This document shows positions 6,859-13,988 of a stretch of DNA of 16,788 nucleotides, piece after piece. This DNA comes from Flavobacteriales bacterium UBA7443. Lineage in GTDB: Bacteria > Bacteroidota > Bacteroidia > Flavobacteriales_D > Sanyastnellaceae. The stretch's first letter is position 1; each line of letters starts with the position of its first letter. The stretch spans positions 1 to 16,788 of the forward strand of contig DLQB01000102.1 in the NCBI GenBank assembly GCA_002477505.1. The letters run 5' to 3'. The position numbers and the translations under genes were made by a program. The notes beneath the pieces were generated by a model, which searched no databases, was not told the DNA's origin, and saw only the letters and a program-made list of their open reading frames with translations.

Positions 6859-7839
6859 TTAAGAATGAAGTCGTTCCAATTGTGCAACATGGTGCGCAAT
6901 GTGCGCCCTATTAAAAGCGAGCGCGTCGGAAAGGGAAAGGTAGCCTGCGAGTGGATGTTTGAAAAGCTTCACGGTCCACCAACGCGCATCCTGAAATGAA
7001 TGGTTCAAGTCAATCCATGCCGGACCATGGCTCTTCCGCCACTCGTCAAAAACCCGAGCCGGGTCAGCCGCATCTCCAGCTGGAGAAATCAATCCACCCG
7101 TGGGATCTTTCCATCGCCGGTCGGATTCCAGGAGACGAATCAACTCAATGCCTGCTCGATCTGAATCCAAATCTGTCACAGGAAAATCACTCCATTGCGC
7201 ATTCGACTTCTTCTTCAAATACCGCCAGAGACCACCTTCCGAAAGCTGCAAATGCTGAATGATTTCAACGGCCCCCCAACTTTCCGAACTCCCATTCTTT
7301 TTGTTTTCAGGCACCGCACCCAAAGCTGACTCAAACCTTTCGACCGCTTGAGCATGCCGACTCATCCAGAAATCTAAGCTTTCCGCCGGGCGCAGCATTT
7401 CGATATGCGGAATGCCATCCTCCAGGTACCCTTCACCGGTGCAATCAAATCCAAACCCTTCGTAGAATCGAATCAAATACTGCTGGGCTGAAATTCGAAT
7501 TGCCTGTTGCGGCCAGTGGCGCTGGCAGATTCGAATCGCACGTTCCATCAGTGCGCGCCCCAATCCTCCCCCCCGTTCCGCATGAATCGTCACCACCCGA
7601 CCGATGCTCGGCTCCGCATAAGACACCCCAGGAGGAACCATTCGAGCTGCAGCCAAAGCCGATTGACCGTGCTTCGCATTCTCTTCCATCGCGATCAAAT
7701 GAATGCATTGGACATCCTTGTCATCCAAATCTGGATAGACACAATCCTGCTCTACCACGAAAACATCGGAGCGCAAGCGCAATGCCGCAAACATGACCGA
7801 CGAATCCCAATCGTCCCAGTTGGTTTCAATCCAATTCAC
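6859..7839 (-). CDS. ElaA-type GNAT acetyltransferase fused to a DinB-like domain
   Basis: Two-domain protein of 326 aa. Residues 1-150 are a GNAT N-acyltransferase of the ElaA kind: LRSDVFVVEQ and YPDLDDKD (about 22-42), the acetyl-CoA loop R89-G-G-G-L-G94, FYEGFGF (125-131) and GIPHIEM (142-148). Residues 155-326 look like a DinB/YfiT-type four-helix bundle: WGAVEIIQHL with His196, then a final helix with H313-x3-H317 that could complete a metal-binding His triad. A short Asn/Lys/Ser-rich stretch (178-187) lies just inside the second domain. The start codon is GTG at 7839; the upstream sequence supports no longer form. It leads an operon with a glycosyltransferase and a ligase. ElaA enzymes have no firmly established substrate, and DinB-like proteins often handle thiols such as bacillithiol, so the reaction is unknown. 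The domain assignment is from motifs by eye; the second is less certain than the first. Confidence 0.82.
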   Translation of the reverse strand: MNWIETNWDDWDSSVMFAALRLRSDVFVVEQDCVYPDLDDKDVQCIHLIAMEENAKHGQSALAAARMVPPGVSYAEPSIGRVVTIHAERGGGLGRALMERAIRICQRHWPQQAIRISAQQYLIRFYEGFGFDCTGEGYLEDGIPHIEMLRPAESLDFWMSRHAQAVERFESALGAVPENKKNGSSESWGAVEIIQHLQLSEGGLWRYLKKKSNAQWSDFPVTDLDSDRAGIELIRLLESDRRWKDPTGGLISPAGDAADPARVFDEWRKSHGPAWIDLNHSFQDARWWTVKLFKHPLAGYLSLSDALAFNRAHIAHHVAQLERLHS

Positions 7840-7843
7840 GGGG

Positions 7844-7851
7844 CCAATTTA
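7844..7851 (-). promoter_or_regulatory. Possible -7 box of the GNAT-DinB operon
   Basis: Minus-strand TAAATTGG differs from TAnnTTTG at one position and lies 4 bases before the GTG start at 7839, the same spacing as at the other predicted leaderless starts in this window. No clear -33 TTG was found. Low to moderate support. Confidence 0.3.
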
Positions 7852-7888
7852 CAATGTGAATGGCGGTAATATTCGTCCCGGTCCGCAG

Positions 7889-7896
7889 TACTTTCG
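7889..7896 (+). promoter_or_regulatory. Possible -7 box of the ABC-F gene
   Basis: TACTTTCG differs from TAnnTTTG at one position and is followed after 5 bases by ATG 7902. This supports the start at 7902 over the in-frame ATG at 7860 and predicts a message with almost no leader. No clear -33 element was seen. Confidence 0.3.
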
Positions 7897-7901
7897 CATC
7901 C

Positions 7902-9806
7902 ATGGCCGCTACGAACATTTTATCTGTCGAAAACCTGAGCAAACGCTTCGGCGAGAGGCTGTTGTTTGATGGCATCACCTTTGGATTGTCACAGGGGCAA
8001 AAAACCGCTCTTGTTGCCCGCAATGGAAGCGGGAAAAGCACCCTTTTGCATTGCATTTGCGAATTGGAGCCTTTCGACGAAGGACGCATCAGTGTTGGCG
8101 GAGAAGTCCGGTGGTGCATCCTTCAGCAGGAACCCCCGTATCGAAAAGAAGAGAGCATCCTCGACAACCTCTACTCAGGCGATCTGGATGCCGTAAAGGC
8201 ATTGCACGCCTACACCCTTTCCCTGCAAAACCCCGATGACGAAGCGGCGAGTCAATTGGCCTATGACAACATGGACCGAACCCAGGCATGGGATTTCGAG
8301 GCGCGAGGAAAGGAAATCCTCGGAAAACTCAACCTTCATGATCTCACACGCACAATGGGTTCCTTGAGCGGAGGTGAGCGCAGAAGGGTCGCACTGGCCA
8401 AAGTGCTGATTGAAGAACCGGATCTGTTGTTTCTCGACGAGCCGACCAACCACCTCGATTTGGATATGATCCAATGGCTGGAGAAATACCTCGCTCGATC
8501 CAAGATGACCCTGTTAATGATCACCCACGATCGTTATTTCTTGGAAAACGTTTGTGATACCATTCTGGAATTGGATGCCGAATCGCTTTACCGCTACAAA
8601 GGGAATTACAGTTACTACCTCGAAAAGCGAGAGGAGCGGCAAGAAATCGCATTGGTCAATCGAGATCGAGCCCGAAGTTCTTTCAAGCGCGAGCTTGCTT
8701 GGATGCGTTCTACCCCCTCCGCACGCACCGGGAAATCCAAGGCGCGCATCGATCGCTTTTATGAAATTAAAAAGCAAGCCCGCATCCGACTCGAGGAAGA
8801 TCCCATGAGCATCAAGTTGAATCCGCATCGGCTCGGGGGCAAAATTGTGGAGTTGCACAAAGTCAGTCAGGGATTTGGCGACCGAACCCTTTTCAGCGGT
8901 GTGACACACCATTTCAAGCGATTCGAGCGCATCGGGATCGTCGGAGCCAATGGTTCAGGAAAGTCCTCGTTGCTCGAATTGATCACCCAACAAGCCGATC
9001 CCAAAACGGGGAAAGTTGTGGTCGGAGAAACCGTCGTATTTGGCCATTATCATCAATCTGGCGCCCAGTTTCCGGAAGGCATGCGTGTCATTGAAGCGAT
9101 TTATGAAATCGCCGAATTCATGCAACTGCAAGGCGGACATAAAATCACAGCATCGCAACTCCTGGAGCGCTTTCTCTTCCAGCGCTCTAAGCACCATCAG
9201 TTGATCTCATTGCTCAGTGGTGGCGAAAAAAAGCGACTGCATCTGCTGCAAGTATTGATGGCCAATCCCAATTTTTTGATCTTGGACGAGCCGACCAATG
9301 ACCTGGACATATACAGCCTTCAGGTTTTGGAAGAATTTCTCTTGGATTTCCCCGGCTGCTTGATCATTGTCAGCCATGATCGTTATTTCATGGATCGCCT
9401 GGTGGAACATATCTGGGTACTCGGGGCTGAGCACAGCGATCCCGGAGCCATCCAAGATTTCCCGGGCAACTATTCGCAATACCGATTGGAAGTCGCCGAG
9501 CGTCAGGCCCAGCAGCGCAAATCCAAGTCCGAGCCCGCACCGAATGCCGAAAATGCCGATGCCAGTTCAACAGCCCCTAAAAACGATTATTCCAAACGAC
9601 TTTCCTTCAAGGAAAAGTTTGAATTGGAGCAGCTGGAAAAGGACCTGGAATCATTGGAAAAACAGAAGTCTCTATTGACCACTGCGTTGTACGAAACGCA
9701 AGAGCACGAGGAGTTGCAGCGTTTGGGAGACGAACTGAAAAGTGTCTCCGAACAATTGGAAACCGCGGAAAACCGATGGCTGGAGCTCTCCGAGCGTGAA
9801 GCTTAA
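7902..9806 (+). CDS. ABC-F family ATPase, Uup-like
   Basis: Soluble protein of 634 aa with two ABC domains in tandem and no membrane segments, the ABC-F layout. Members act on ribosomes or, for Uup, also on DNA recombination intermediates. Domain 1: Walker A ARNGSGKST (39-47), signature LSGGERRR (155-162), Walker B LLFLDEPTNHLD with Glu180. Domain 2: Walker A GANGSGKSS (348-356), LSGGEKKR (438-445), LILDEPTNDLD with Glu463. The interdomain linker (about 235-310) has the Uup/EttA-type KRELAWMRSTPSARTGKSKA segment. A charged Ala/Ser/Pro spacer (540-562) leads to a C-terminal coiled coil (565-634), as in Uup. The start at 7902 gives the usual N-terminus; the ATG at 7860 would add 14 non-conserved residues. 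It is divergent from the GNAT-DinB operon and convergent with paaE. The Uup subgroup is likely but not proven; antibiotic resistance is not indicated. Confidence 0.93.
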   Translation: MAATNILSVENLSKRFGERLLFDGITFGLSQGQKTALVARNGSGKSTLLHCICELEPFDEGRISVGGEVRWCILQQEPPYRKEESILDNLYSGDLDAVKALHAYTLSLQNPDDEAASQLAYDNMDRTQAWDFEARGKEILGKLNLHDLTRTMGSLSGGERRRVALAKVLIEEPDLLFLDEPTNHLDLDMIQWLEKYLARSKMTLLMITHDRYFLENVCDTILELDAESLYRYKGNYSYYLEKREERQEIALVNRDRARSSFKRELAWMRSTPSARTGKSKARIDRFYEIKKQARIRLEEDPMSIKLNPHRLGGKIVELHKVSQGFGDRTLFSGVTHHFKRFERIGIVGANGSGKSSLLELITQQADPKTGKVVVGETVVFGHYHQSGAQFPEGMRVIEAIYEIAEFMQLQGGHKITASQLLERFLFQRSKHHQLISLLSGGEKKRLHLLQVLMANPNFLILDEPTNDLDIYSLQVLEEFLLDFPGCLIIVSHDRYFMDRLVEHIWVLGAEHSDPGAIQDFPGNYSQYRLEVAERQAQQRKSKSEPAPNAENADASSTAPKNDYSKRLSFKEKFELEQLEKDLESLEKQKSLLTTALYETQEHEELQRLGDELKSVSEQLETAENRWLELSEREA

Positions 9807-9813
9807 TTCCAAT

Positions 9814-9829
9814 CCGCGTCGCGCGGTTT
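9814..9829. terminator. Short hairpin between convergent ABC-F gene and paaE
   Basis: CCGCG (9814-9818) and CGCGG (9822-9826) form a perfect GC-only 5-bp stem with a 3-base loop, followed by TTT on the plus strand. It lies 8 bases after the ABC-F stop and before the paaE stop at 9835, where a shared terminator is expected. The stem and T-run are short, so it is a weak candidate. Confidence 0.4.
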
Positions 9830-9834
9830 GAGGG

Positions 9835-10920
9835 TCACTGCTGATCGTAATCAATCTCAAAGGGTCCTTCACCCTTCAATTTGGCCTGACAGGTCAAGAC
9901 AAAGCCCGCCTCGGTCTCAGACGCCTCAAGGGCGTAATTCACATCCATTTCAGCTTTGCCCTTGGTCATCTTAGCGCGGCACGTGCAGCATACTCCGCCC
10001 AGGCAGCTATACGGTGCATCGAGTCCCGCATCCAGCGCAGCATCAATGATGGATTTACTTTCAGGAACTTGAACCACCGTTGTAATTCCATCCAGGACGA
10101 TGGCCAATTCGTTTCCTTCAGCAGCTGTGGCAGTGGATTCAGCAGAAACCTCCGATTTCTGCTCAGATTTCGGTGCACTTGACGTGAAGAGCTCAAACTT
10201 AACTTGATTCTCCGCCATGCCCGCCGCCTCCAATGCGGCTTTACAACCCCAAATCATCTCCTCTGGACCGCATAAAAAAGCCGCATCCATCTCATCCGCA
10301 TTCACCCATTGACTGGCCAAGATTGCCGCACATTTAGCTTGGTCCAATCGACCGTTGAAAAGTGCGATGTCCTGCGGCTCCCGGGTCATAATGTTGAACA
10401 AACGAAAGCGATCCATGTGCTGATCTTTGAGTTCTTGCAATTTTTCGCGAAAAATGATGGCGTTGGTTTCCCGATTGACATAAAACAGCGTAAAGGTGCT
10501 ACCCGGCTCATTTCTGAGGACTTCTTGAATTTGACTCAAGACCGGTGTAATGCCCGATCCTGCTGCGAATGCCAAAAAGTTCCTTTGGGCGTTGGATTCA
10601 ATTTCCAACGTAAACTTTCCATTCGGCACCATTGAGTCCAGAGAATCTCCTTCCTGGAGCTCTCCATTCGCCCAGGTGCTGAATTTCCCGTGTTCTACGC
10701 GTTTCACAGCAACCCGCAGTTCTGAATCGCTCGGCGCACTGCACAAAGAATAGCTTCTCCGGACTTCTTCGCCTCCAATATCTGTCTTCAAAGTGAGGTA
10801 TTGACCCGCTTTAAAATCAAACGACGGTGCATTCCCGCTCTCGGGCTCAAAAGCGATGGAAACACAGTCTTCTGTTTCCTTTCGAACGTTCTTGACCCGC
10901 AGTTTATGGAATTGATTCAT
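9835..10920 (-). CDS. paaE: Phenylacetyl-CoA epoxidase reductase subunit
   Basis: Transfers electrons from NADPH through FAD and a 2Fe-2S cluster to the PaaA diiron centre, which epoxidises phenylacetyl-CoA. 361 aa, the usual PaaE size. An FNR-like FAD domain carries RSYSLCS (55-61). The NAD(P) domain carries GSGITPV (121-127) and CGPEEM (217-222). A Ser/Ala/Glu-rich linker (247-270) leads to a plant-type ferredoxin domain. There Cys306, Cys311 and Cys314 (CLGGVCCTC) and Cys344 (LTCQ) are the cluster ligands, with one extra Cys312. The ATG at 10920 lies 4 bases after a -7 box. Unlike in E. coli, where paaE follows paaABCD on the same strand, here it is transcribed divergently from paaABCD across a 77-base region. 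Motifs and the neighbouring genes make the call secure. Confidence 0.95.
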   Translation of the reverse strand: MNQFHKLRVKNVRKETEDCVSIAFEPESGNAPSFDFKAGQYLTLKTDIGGEEVRRSYSLCSAPSDSELRVAVKRVEHGKFSTWANGELQEGDSLDSMVPNGKFTLEIESNAQRNFLAFAAGSGITPVLSQIQEVLRNEPGSTFTLFYVNRETNAIIFREKLQELKDQHMDRFRLFNIMTREPQDIALFNGRLDQAKCAAILASQWVNADEMDAAFLCGPEEMIWGCKAALEAAGMAENQVKFELFTSSAPKSEQKSEVSAESTATAAEGNELAIVLDGITTVVQVPESKSIIDAALDAGLDAPYSCLGGVCCTCRAKMTKGKAEMDVNYALEASETEAGFVLTCQAKLKGEGPFEIDYDQQ

Positions 10921-10924
10921 GGCG

Positions 10925-10932
10925 CAAAAATA
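10925..10932 (-). promoter_or_regulatory. -7 box of paaE
   Basis: Minus-strand TATTTTTG is a perfect TAnnTTTG and is identical to the box before the metal-regulator gene. Only 4 bases (CGCC) separate it from the paaE ATG, so the transcript is predicted to be leaderless. The -33 region is not convincing. Confidence 0.45.
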
Positions 10933-10972
10933 GAAGAGTTTATTGTCTTAAACCATTGGGAGCCCCGATTGT

Positions 10973-10980
10973 TATCTTTG
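10973..10980 (+). promoter_or_regulatory. -7 box of paaABCD
   Basis: TATCTTTG matches TAnnTTTG exactly and lies 17 bases before ATG 10998. It implies a short leader of about 12 bases and supports that start codon over the in-frame TTG at 10956. The nearest TTG (10956-10958) is only 14 bases upstream, closer than the usual -33 spacing. Confidence 0.45.
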
Positions 10981-10997
10981 CATCAATACTGCTCGAA

Positions 10998-11954
10998 ATG
11001 ACTCAAGCCATGGACCTCAACGCACGCTTTGAAGCGTACATCGACGCCGATCAAAAAATCGAAGCGAAAGACTGGATGCCCGATGCCTATCGGAAGACGT
11101 TGATCCGGCAGATCAGCCAACACGCGCACAGCGAAATTGTTGGAATGCTTCCCGAAGGCAATTGGATCACCCGAGCGCCCAGCCTCAAACGCAAAGCAAT
11201 TTTATTGGCAAAAGTGCAAGACGAAGCGGGACATGGACTCTACCTCTATTCCGCTGCCGAAACACTGGGTGCCAACCGCGATGATTTGCTCGATGCGTTG
11301 CATGAAGGCAAAGCCAAATACTCGAGCATTTTCAACTATCCTACGCTTACTTGGGCGGACATGGGCGCAGTTGGTTGGCTGGTCGATGGTGCAGCCATCA
11401 TGAATCAAGTCCCCTTGTGCAAATGCAGTTACGGTCCTTACGCACGTGCCATGGTCCGAGTTTGCAAAGAAGAGAGCTTCCACCAGCGCCAAGGATTCCA
11501 AATCATGGTCATCTTGACCGAGGGAACCGAAGCGCAAAAAGAAATGGCCCAAGATGCATTCAATCGCTGGTGGTGGCCATCCTTGATGATGTTTGGCCCG
11601 AGCGATGGCGATTCAACCCACTCTGCACGTTCCATGAAGTGGAAAATCAAACGTTTCAGCAATGATGAGTTACGGCAGCGATTTGTGGACATGACCGTCC
11701 CCCAGGCCGAGCTTCTGGGGTTGACCGTGCCAGATCCCGACCTCAAGTGGAATGAAGAAACGGGGCATTACGAATACGGAGCCATCGACTGGACTGAATT
11801 TGAAAACGTGATCGCGGGCAATGGTCCGTGCAACAAAGAGCGATTGGAGGCTCGGAAAAACGCGCACGAAAATGGCACGTGGGTGCGCGAGGCGGCAGCT
11901 GCCCATGCAGCAAAAGTGGCCAAGCGAAAATCCAACCAAATCAACGCGGCATGA
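10998..11954 (+). CDS. paaA: Phenylacetyl-CoA epoxidase, catalytic subunit A
   Basis: Diiron oxygenase subunit that converts phenylacetyl-CoA to its ring-1,2-epoxide as part of the cytoplasmic PaaABC(D)E complex. 318 aa (E. coli PaaA is about 309). Ferritin-like helices carry the iron ligands: Glu46 (HSEIVGM), E76-x2-H79 (QDEAGH), and later E159-x2-H162 (KEESFH). The segment PEGNWITRAPSLKRK is typical of PaaA. The C-terminal tail is Lys/Ala-rich. ATG 10998 (MTQAMDLN) is chosen because it follows the -7 box; ATG 11010 (MDLNARF) is a close alternative. The stop TGA overlaps the paaB ATG as ATGA. Confidence 0.96.
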   Translation: MTQAMDLNARFEAYIDADQKIEAKDWMPDAYRKTLIRQISQHAHSEIVGMLPEGNWITRAPSLKRKAILLAKVQDEAGHGLYLYSAAETLGANRDDLLDALHEGKAKYSSIFNYPTLTWADMGAVGWLVDGAAIMNQVPLCKCSYGPYARAMVRVCKEESFHQRQGFQIMVILTEGTEAQKEMAQDAFNRWWWPSLMMFGPSDGDSTHSARSMKWKIKRFSNDELRQRFVDMTVPQAELLGLTVPDPDLKWNEETGHYEYGAIDWTEFENVIAGNGPCNKERLEARKNAHENGTWVREAAAAHAAKVAKRKSNQINAA

Positions 11955-12244
11955 GCAGAAAACATGGAGATTGGCCTTTGTGGGAAGTGTTTATTCGCAG
12001 CCGACAGGGGCTGAGCCACAAACACGTTGGCAGCTTGCATGCAGCTGATGAAGCCATGGCCCTCGAAAATGCGCGTGATGTCTATACCCGGCGCATGGAA
12101 GGATTGAGCATTTGGGTGGTCCCTGCGTCGGCCATTACAGCCTCTTCACCGTCCGAAAAAGATGTGATGTTTGACCCCGCCAACGACAAAGTTTACCGGC
12201 ACCCTACTTTTTACAATTTGCCGGATGAAATCAAAAATATGTAG
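11951..12244 (+). CDS. paaB: Phenylacetyl-CoA epoxidase, subunit B
   Basis: Small structural subunit (97 aa) that bridges PaaA-PaaC heterodimers in the epoxidase. Family features are WPLWEVFIRSRQG near the N-terminus, HVGSLHAADEAMALENARDVYTRR-type sequence in the middle (quoted motif: ADEAMALENARDVYTRR), then LSIWVVPASAI and a tail with FYNLPDEIKNM. The start ATG 11951 overlaps the paaA stop by 4 bases (ATGA), which indicates coupled translation; a longer reading starting at 11828 lies entirely inside paaA. The paaC ATG follows 4 bases after the stop. Confidence 0.95.
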   Translation: MSRKHGDWPLWEVFIRSRQGLSHKHVGSLHAADEAMALENARDVYTRRMEGLSIWVVPASAITASSPSEKDVMFDPANDKVYRHPTFYNLPDEIKNM

Positions 12245-12248
12245 TGCC

Positions 12249-13004
12249 ATGGAGGGCAACAATTCTTCATGGTTACTCTGGCTGGCAGACGATGCGCTCA
12301 TTTTGGGGCAACGTCTATCAGAATGGTGCGGACATGGTCCTGTGCTCGAAGAAGACATTGCCTTGTCCAATGTGGCGCTGGATTTGATTGGCCAGGCTCG
12401 CGCGTTGCTCACGCTCGCTGGGCAGCGGGAAGCCAAGGGCAGAGATGAAGACCAACTGGCATTCTTCCGAACCGATCGCGCATTCCGGAATTTATTGCTC
12501 GTGGAACTTCCGAACGGTGATTTTGGGGACACCATCGCACGTCAATTCCTGTTTGATCAATTTGCATTGCTTCGGTATGAGGCGTTGGCCCAGCAAACGA
12601 CTGACTTGGAACTTGCTGCTATTGCTGCGAAAGCGGTCAAAGAGGTGCGCTACCATGCCGCGCATTCGGCCAAGTGGATTGTACGACTCGGGGATGGAAC
12701 AGATGAAAGCAAGGTCCGCATCCAAGGCAGCATCGACCGGCTTTGGGAATACACGGGCGAATTTTTTATGGATTACGGAATGGACTCGCAATGGGCGGAC
12801 ACAGGCATCTTGCCACCACTAGCCTCATTCGAAATGAGTTGGCTCAAGGCGGTTCAAGATGTTCTCGCTGAGGCAACCTTGGAATCACCTTGCGCCGACT
12901 GGATGCAAAAAGGAGGCCGCATGGGAGAACACACGGAACACCTCAGTTTCTTACTGGCCGAAATGCAAGTCTTGCCGCGCACGTATCCTGACGCGCAATG
13001 GTAA
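12249..13004 (+). CDS. paaC: Phenylacetyl-CoA epoxidase, structural subunit C
   Basis: Ferritin-like partner of PaaA (251 aa) that stabilises the oxygenase but lacks a working diiron site. The sequence shows the helical LADDALILGQRLSEWCG start, VALDLIGQARALL, and the strongly conserved C-terminus GRMGEHTEHLSFLLAEMQ followed by LPRTYPDAQW. ATG 12249 (MEGNNSSW) is preferred; upstream in-frame ATGs lie within paaB and would give an unrelated N-terminus. Its stop TAA lies inside the first codons of paaD (7-base overlap). Confidence 0.95.
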   Translation: MEGNNSSWLLWLADDALILGQRLSEWCGHGPVLEEDIALSNVALDLIGQARALLTLAGQREAKGRDEDQLAFFRTDRAFRNLLLVELPNGDFGDTIARQFLFDQFALLRYEALAQQTTDLELAAIAAKAVKEVRYHAAHSAKWIVRLGDGTDESKVRIQGSIDRLWEYTGEFFMDYGMDSQWADTGILPPLASFEMSWLKAVQDVLAEATLESPCADWMQKGGRMGEHTEHLSFLLAEMQVLPRTYPDAQW

Positions 13005-13486
13005 ATGATGTTCTCAGGCGAATTGAGAAACGCTTGCACAGCGTGATGGATCCAGAACTTCCCTTTTTAACGGTTATGGAATTGGGAATGATTCGTGGAA
13101 TCATGATGGAGAGCGACACCGCAGTTATTGAATTAACACCGACCTACACCGGTTGCCCTGCGACCGATGCCATCACAGAGGATTTGCAAAAGGCAGCAGA
13201 AGAAATATACGCCCCTGTTTCCGTTCGATTGGTGATGTCGCCGGCATGGACGACCGATTGGATCAGCGCTTCCACACGACAAAAAATGGCCGAACATGGT
13301 GTCGCACCGCCGGAAGGCCAAAGCGCAGACAAGGCTTTTCTTTTGGGGGATGAACGCATTGTGCCCTGCCCAAGATGCAAAACCACAAACACAAAACTCG
13401 TTTCCCCTTTCGGTTCAACAGCGTGCAAAGCGCACTTCAGCTGCCTGGATTGTCTGGAGCCCTTTGATCATTTCAAGTGCATTTGA
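12998..13486 (+). CDS. paaD: Phenylacetate degradation protein PaaD (epoxidase maturation factor)
   Basis: 162 aa protein needed for assembly of the PaaA diiron centre, related to MIP18/SufT-type iron-sulfur maturation proteins. N-terminal DUF59 domain: MDPELPFLTVMELGMIR (17-33), then TPTYTGCPATDAI with the conserved Cys. The C-terminus has a zinc-ribbon-like module: CPRCKTTN, FGSTACKAHFSCLDC and EPFDHFKCI, the classic PaaD tail. ATG 12998 is the only in-frame start and overlaps the paaC end by 7 bases. It completes the paaABCD gene order. Confidence 0.95.
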   Translation: MVNDVLRRIEKRLHSVMDPELPFLTVMELGMIRGIMMESDTAVIELTPTYTGCPATDAITEDLQKAAEEIYAPVSVRLVMSPAWTTDWISASTRQKMAEHGVAPPEGQSADKAFLLGDERIVPCPRCKTTNTKLVSPFGSTACKAHFSCLDCLEPFDHFKCI

Positions 13487-13513
13487 AACCTGAGCGCGGT
13501 GTTTCGCGTACCA

Positions 13514-13987
13514 ATGCCCATGCAAGCATTGTCATTTCTCCTCTATCCTTTTCACAAGGTAAAGCGAACGTTTCAGACGCTTTTCCTGTACCTACGTCCT
13601 ACCTGGATTGAATTAGCACATGGAGGGGTTGATCCGATTTTCCAGCGTGCCTTGGACACCTGCGTGCCGTTGACAATGGAGCACAATTTGGCGGTAATAG
13701 CCACGATAGAGGAACCTAAAAACTTAGCGGACAGCTTCCTCAATTACCTGGTTCTGCTCACTCAATTGCGGACGCGTCGATTGGTGCGGTTCACGCAATA
13801 TCATTCGGACGAGTTAAACAAAGGACACAAGCGGTCTTTGAAGAAAATTTACAAGCACATCGGGATGATCCAGTCGCTGCGATCCAACGCACTGGCCTAC
13901 AATCCTTCGCGATTCAAACGCGGACAGGTCGATGCGCTCAAGAATCAAGCAACCATTGCGATGGCAGACTTGCACAAGGCCGCCTGA
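13514..13987 (+). CDS. Unrecognised helical protein downstream of paaD
   Basis: Predicted protein of about 157 aa that I do not recognise. The N-terminus (MPMQALSFLLYPF) is hydrophobic but short and is not followed by a cleavage site. The rest looks all-helical and basic: a Leu-rich stretch (LADSFLNYLVLLTQLRTRR) leads into a Lys/Arg/His-rich segment (GHKRSLKKIYKHIG) and a final amphipathic helix. No catalytic motif or cysteine cluster is visible. It follows paaD by 27 bases without a clear promoter or terminator, so it may be the last gene of the paaABCD transcript. GTG 13499 and ATG 13520 are alternative starts. It ends one base before the stop of the convergent ABC exporter gene. Reality as a gene is supported by its long open frame, its position and the absence of a competing frame. 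Confidence 0.65.
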   Translation: MPMQALSFLLYPFHKVKRTFQTLFLYLRPTWIELAHGGVDPIFQRALDTCVPLTMEHNLAVIATIEEPKNLADSFLNYLVLLTQLRTRRLVRFTQYHSDELNKGHKRSLKKIYKHIGMIQSLRSNALAYNPSRFKRGQVDALKNQATIAMADLHKAA

Positions 13988-13988
13988 A

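Noticed and set aside
11828..11950. Upstream start for paaB
   Set aside because: The extra codons lie inside paaA in another frame; ATG 11951 gives the typical PaaB N-terminus and length.
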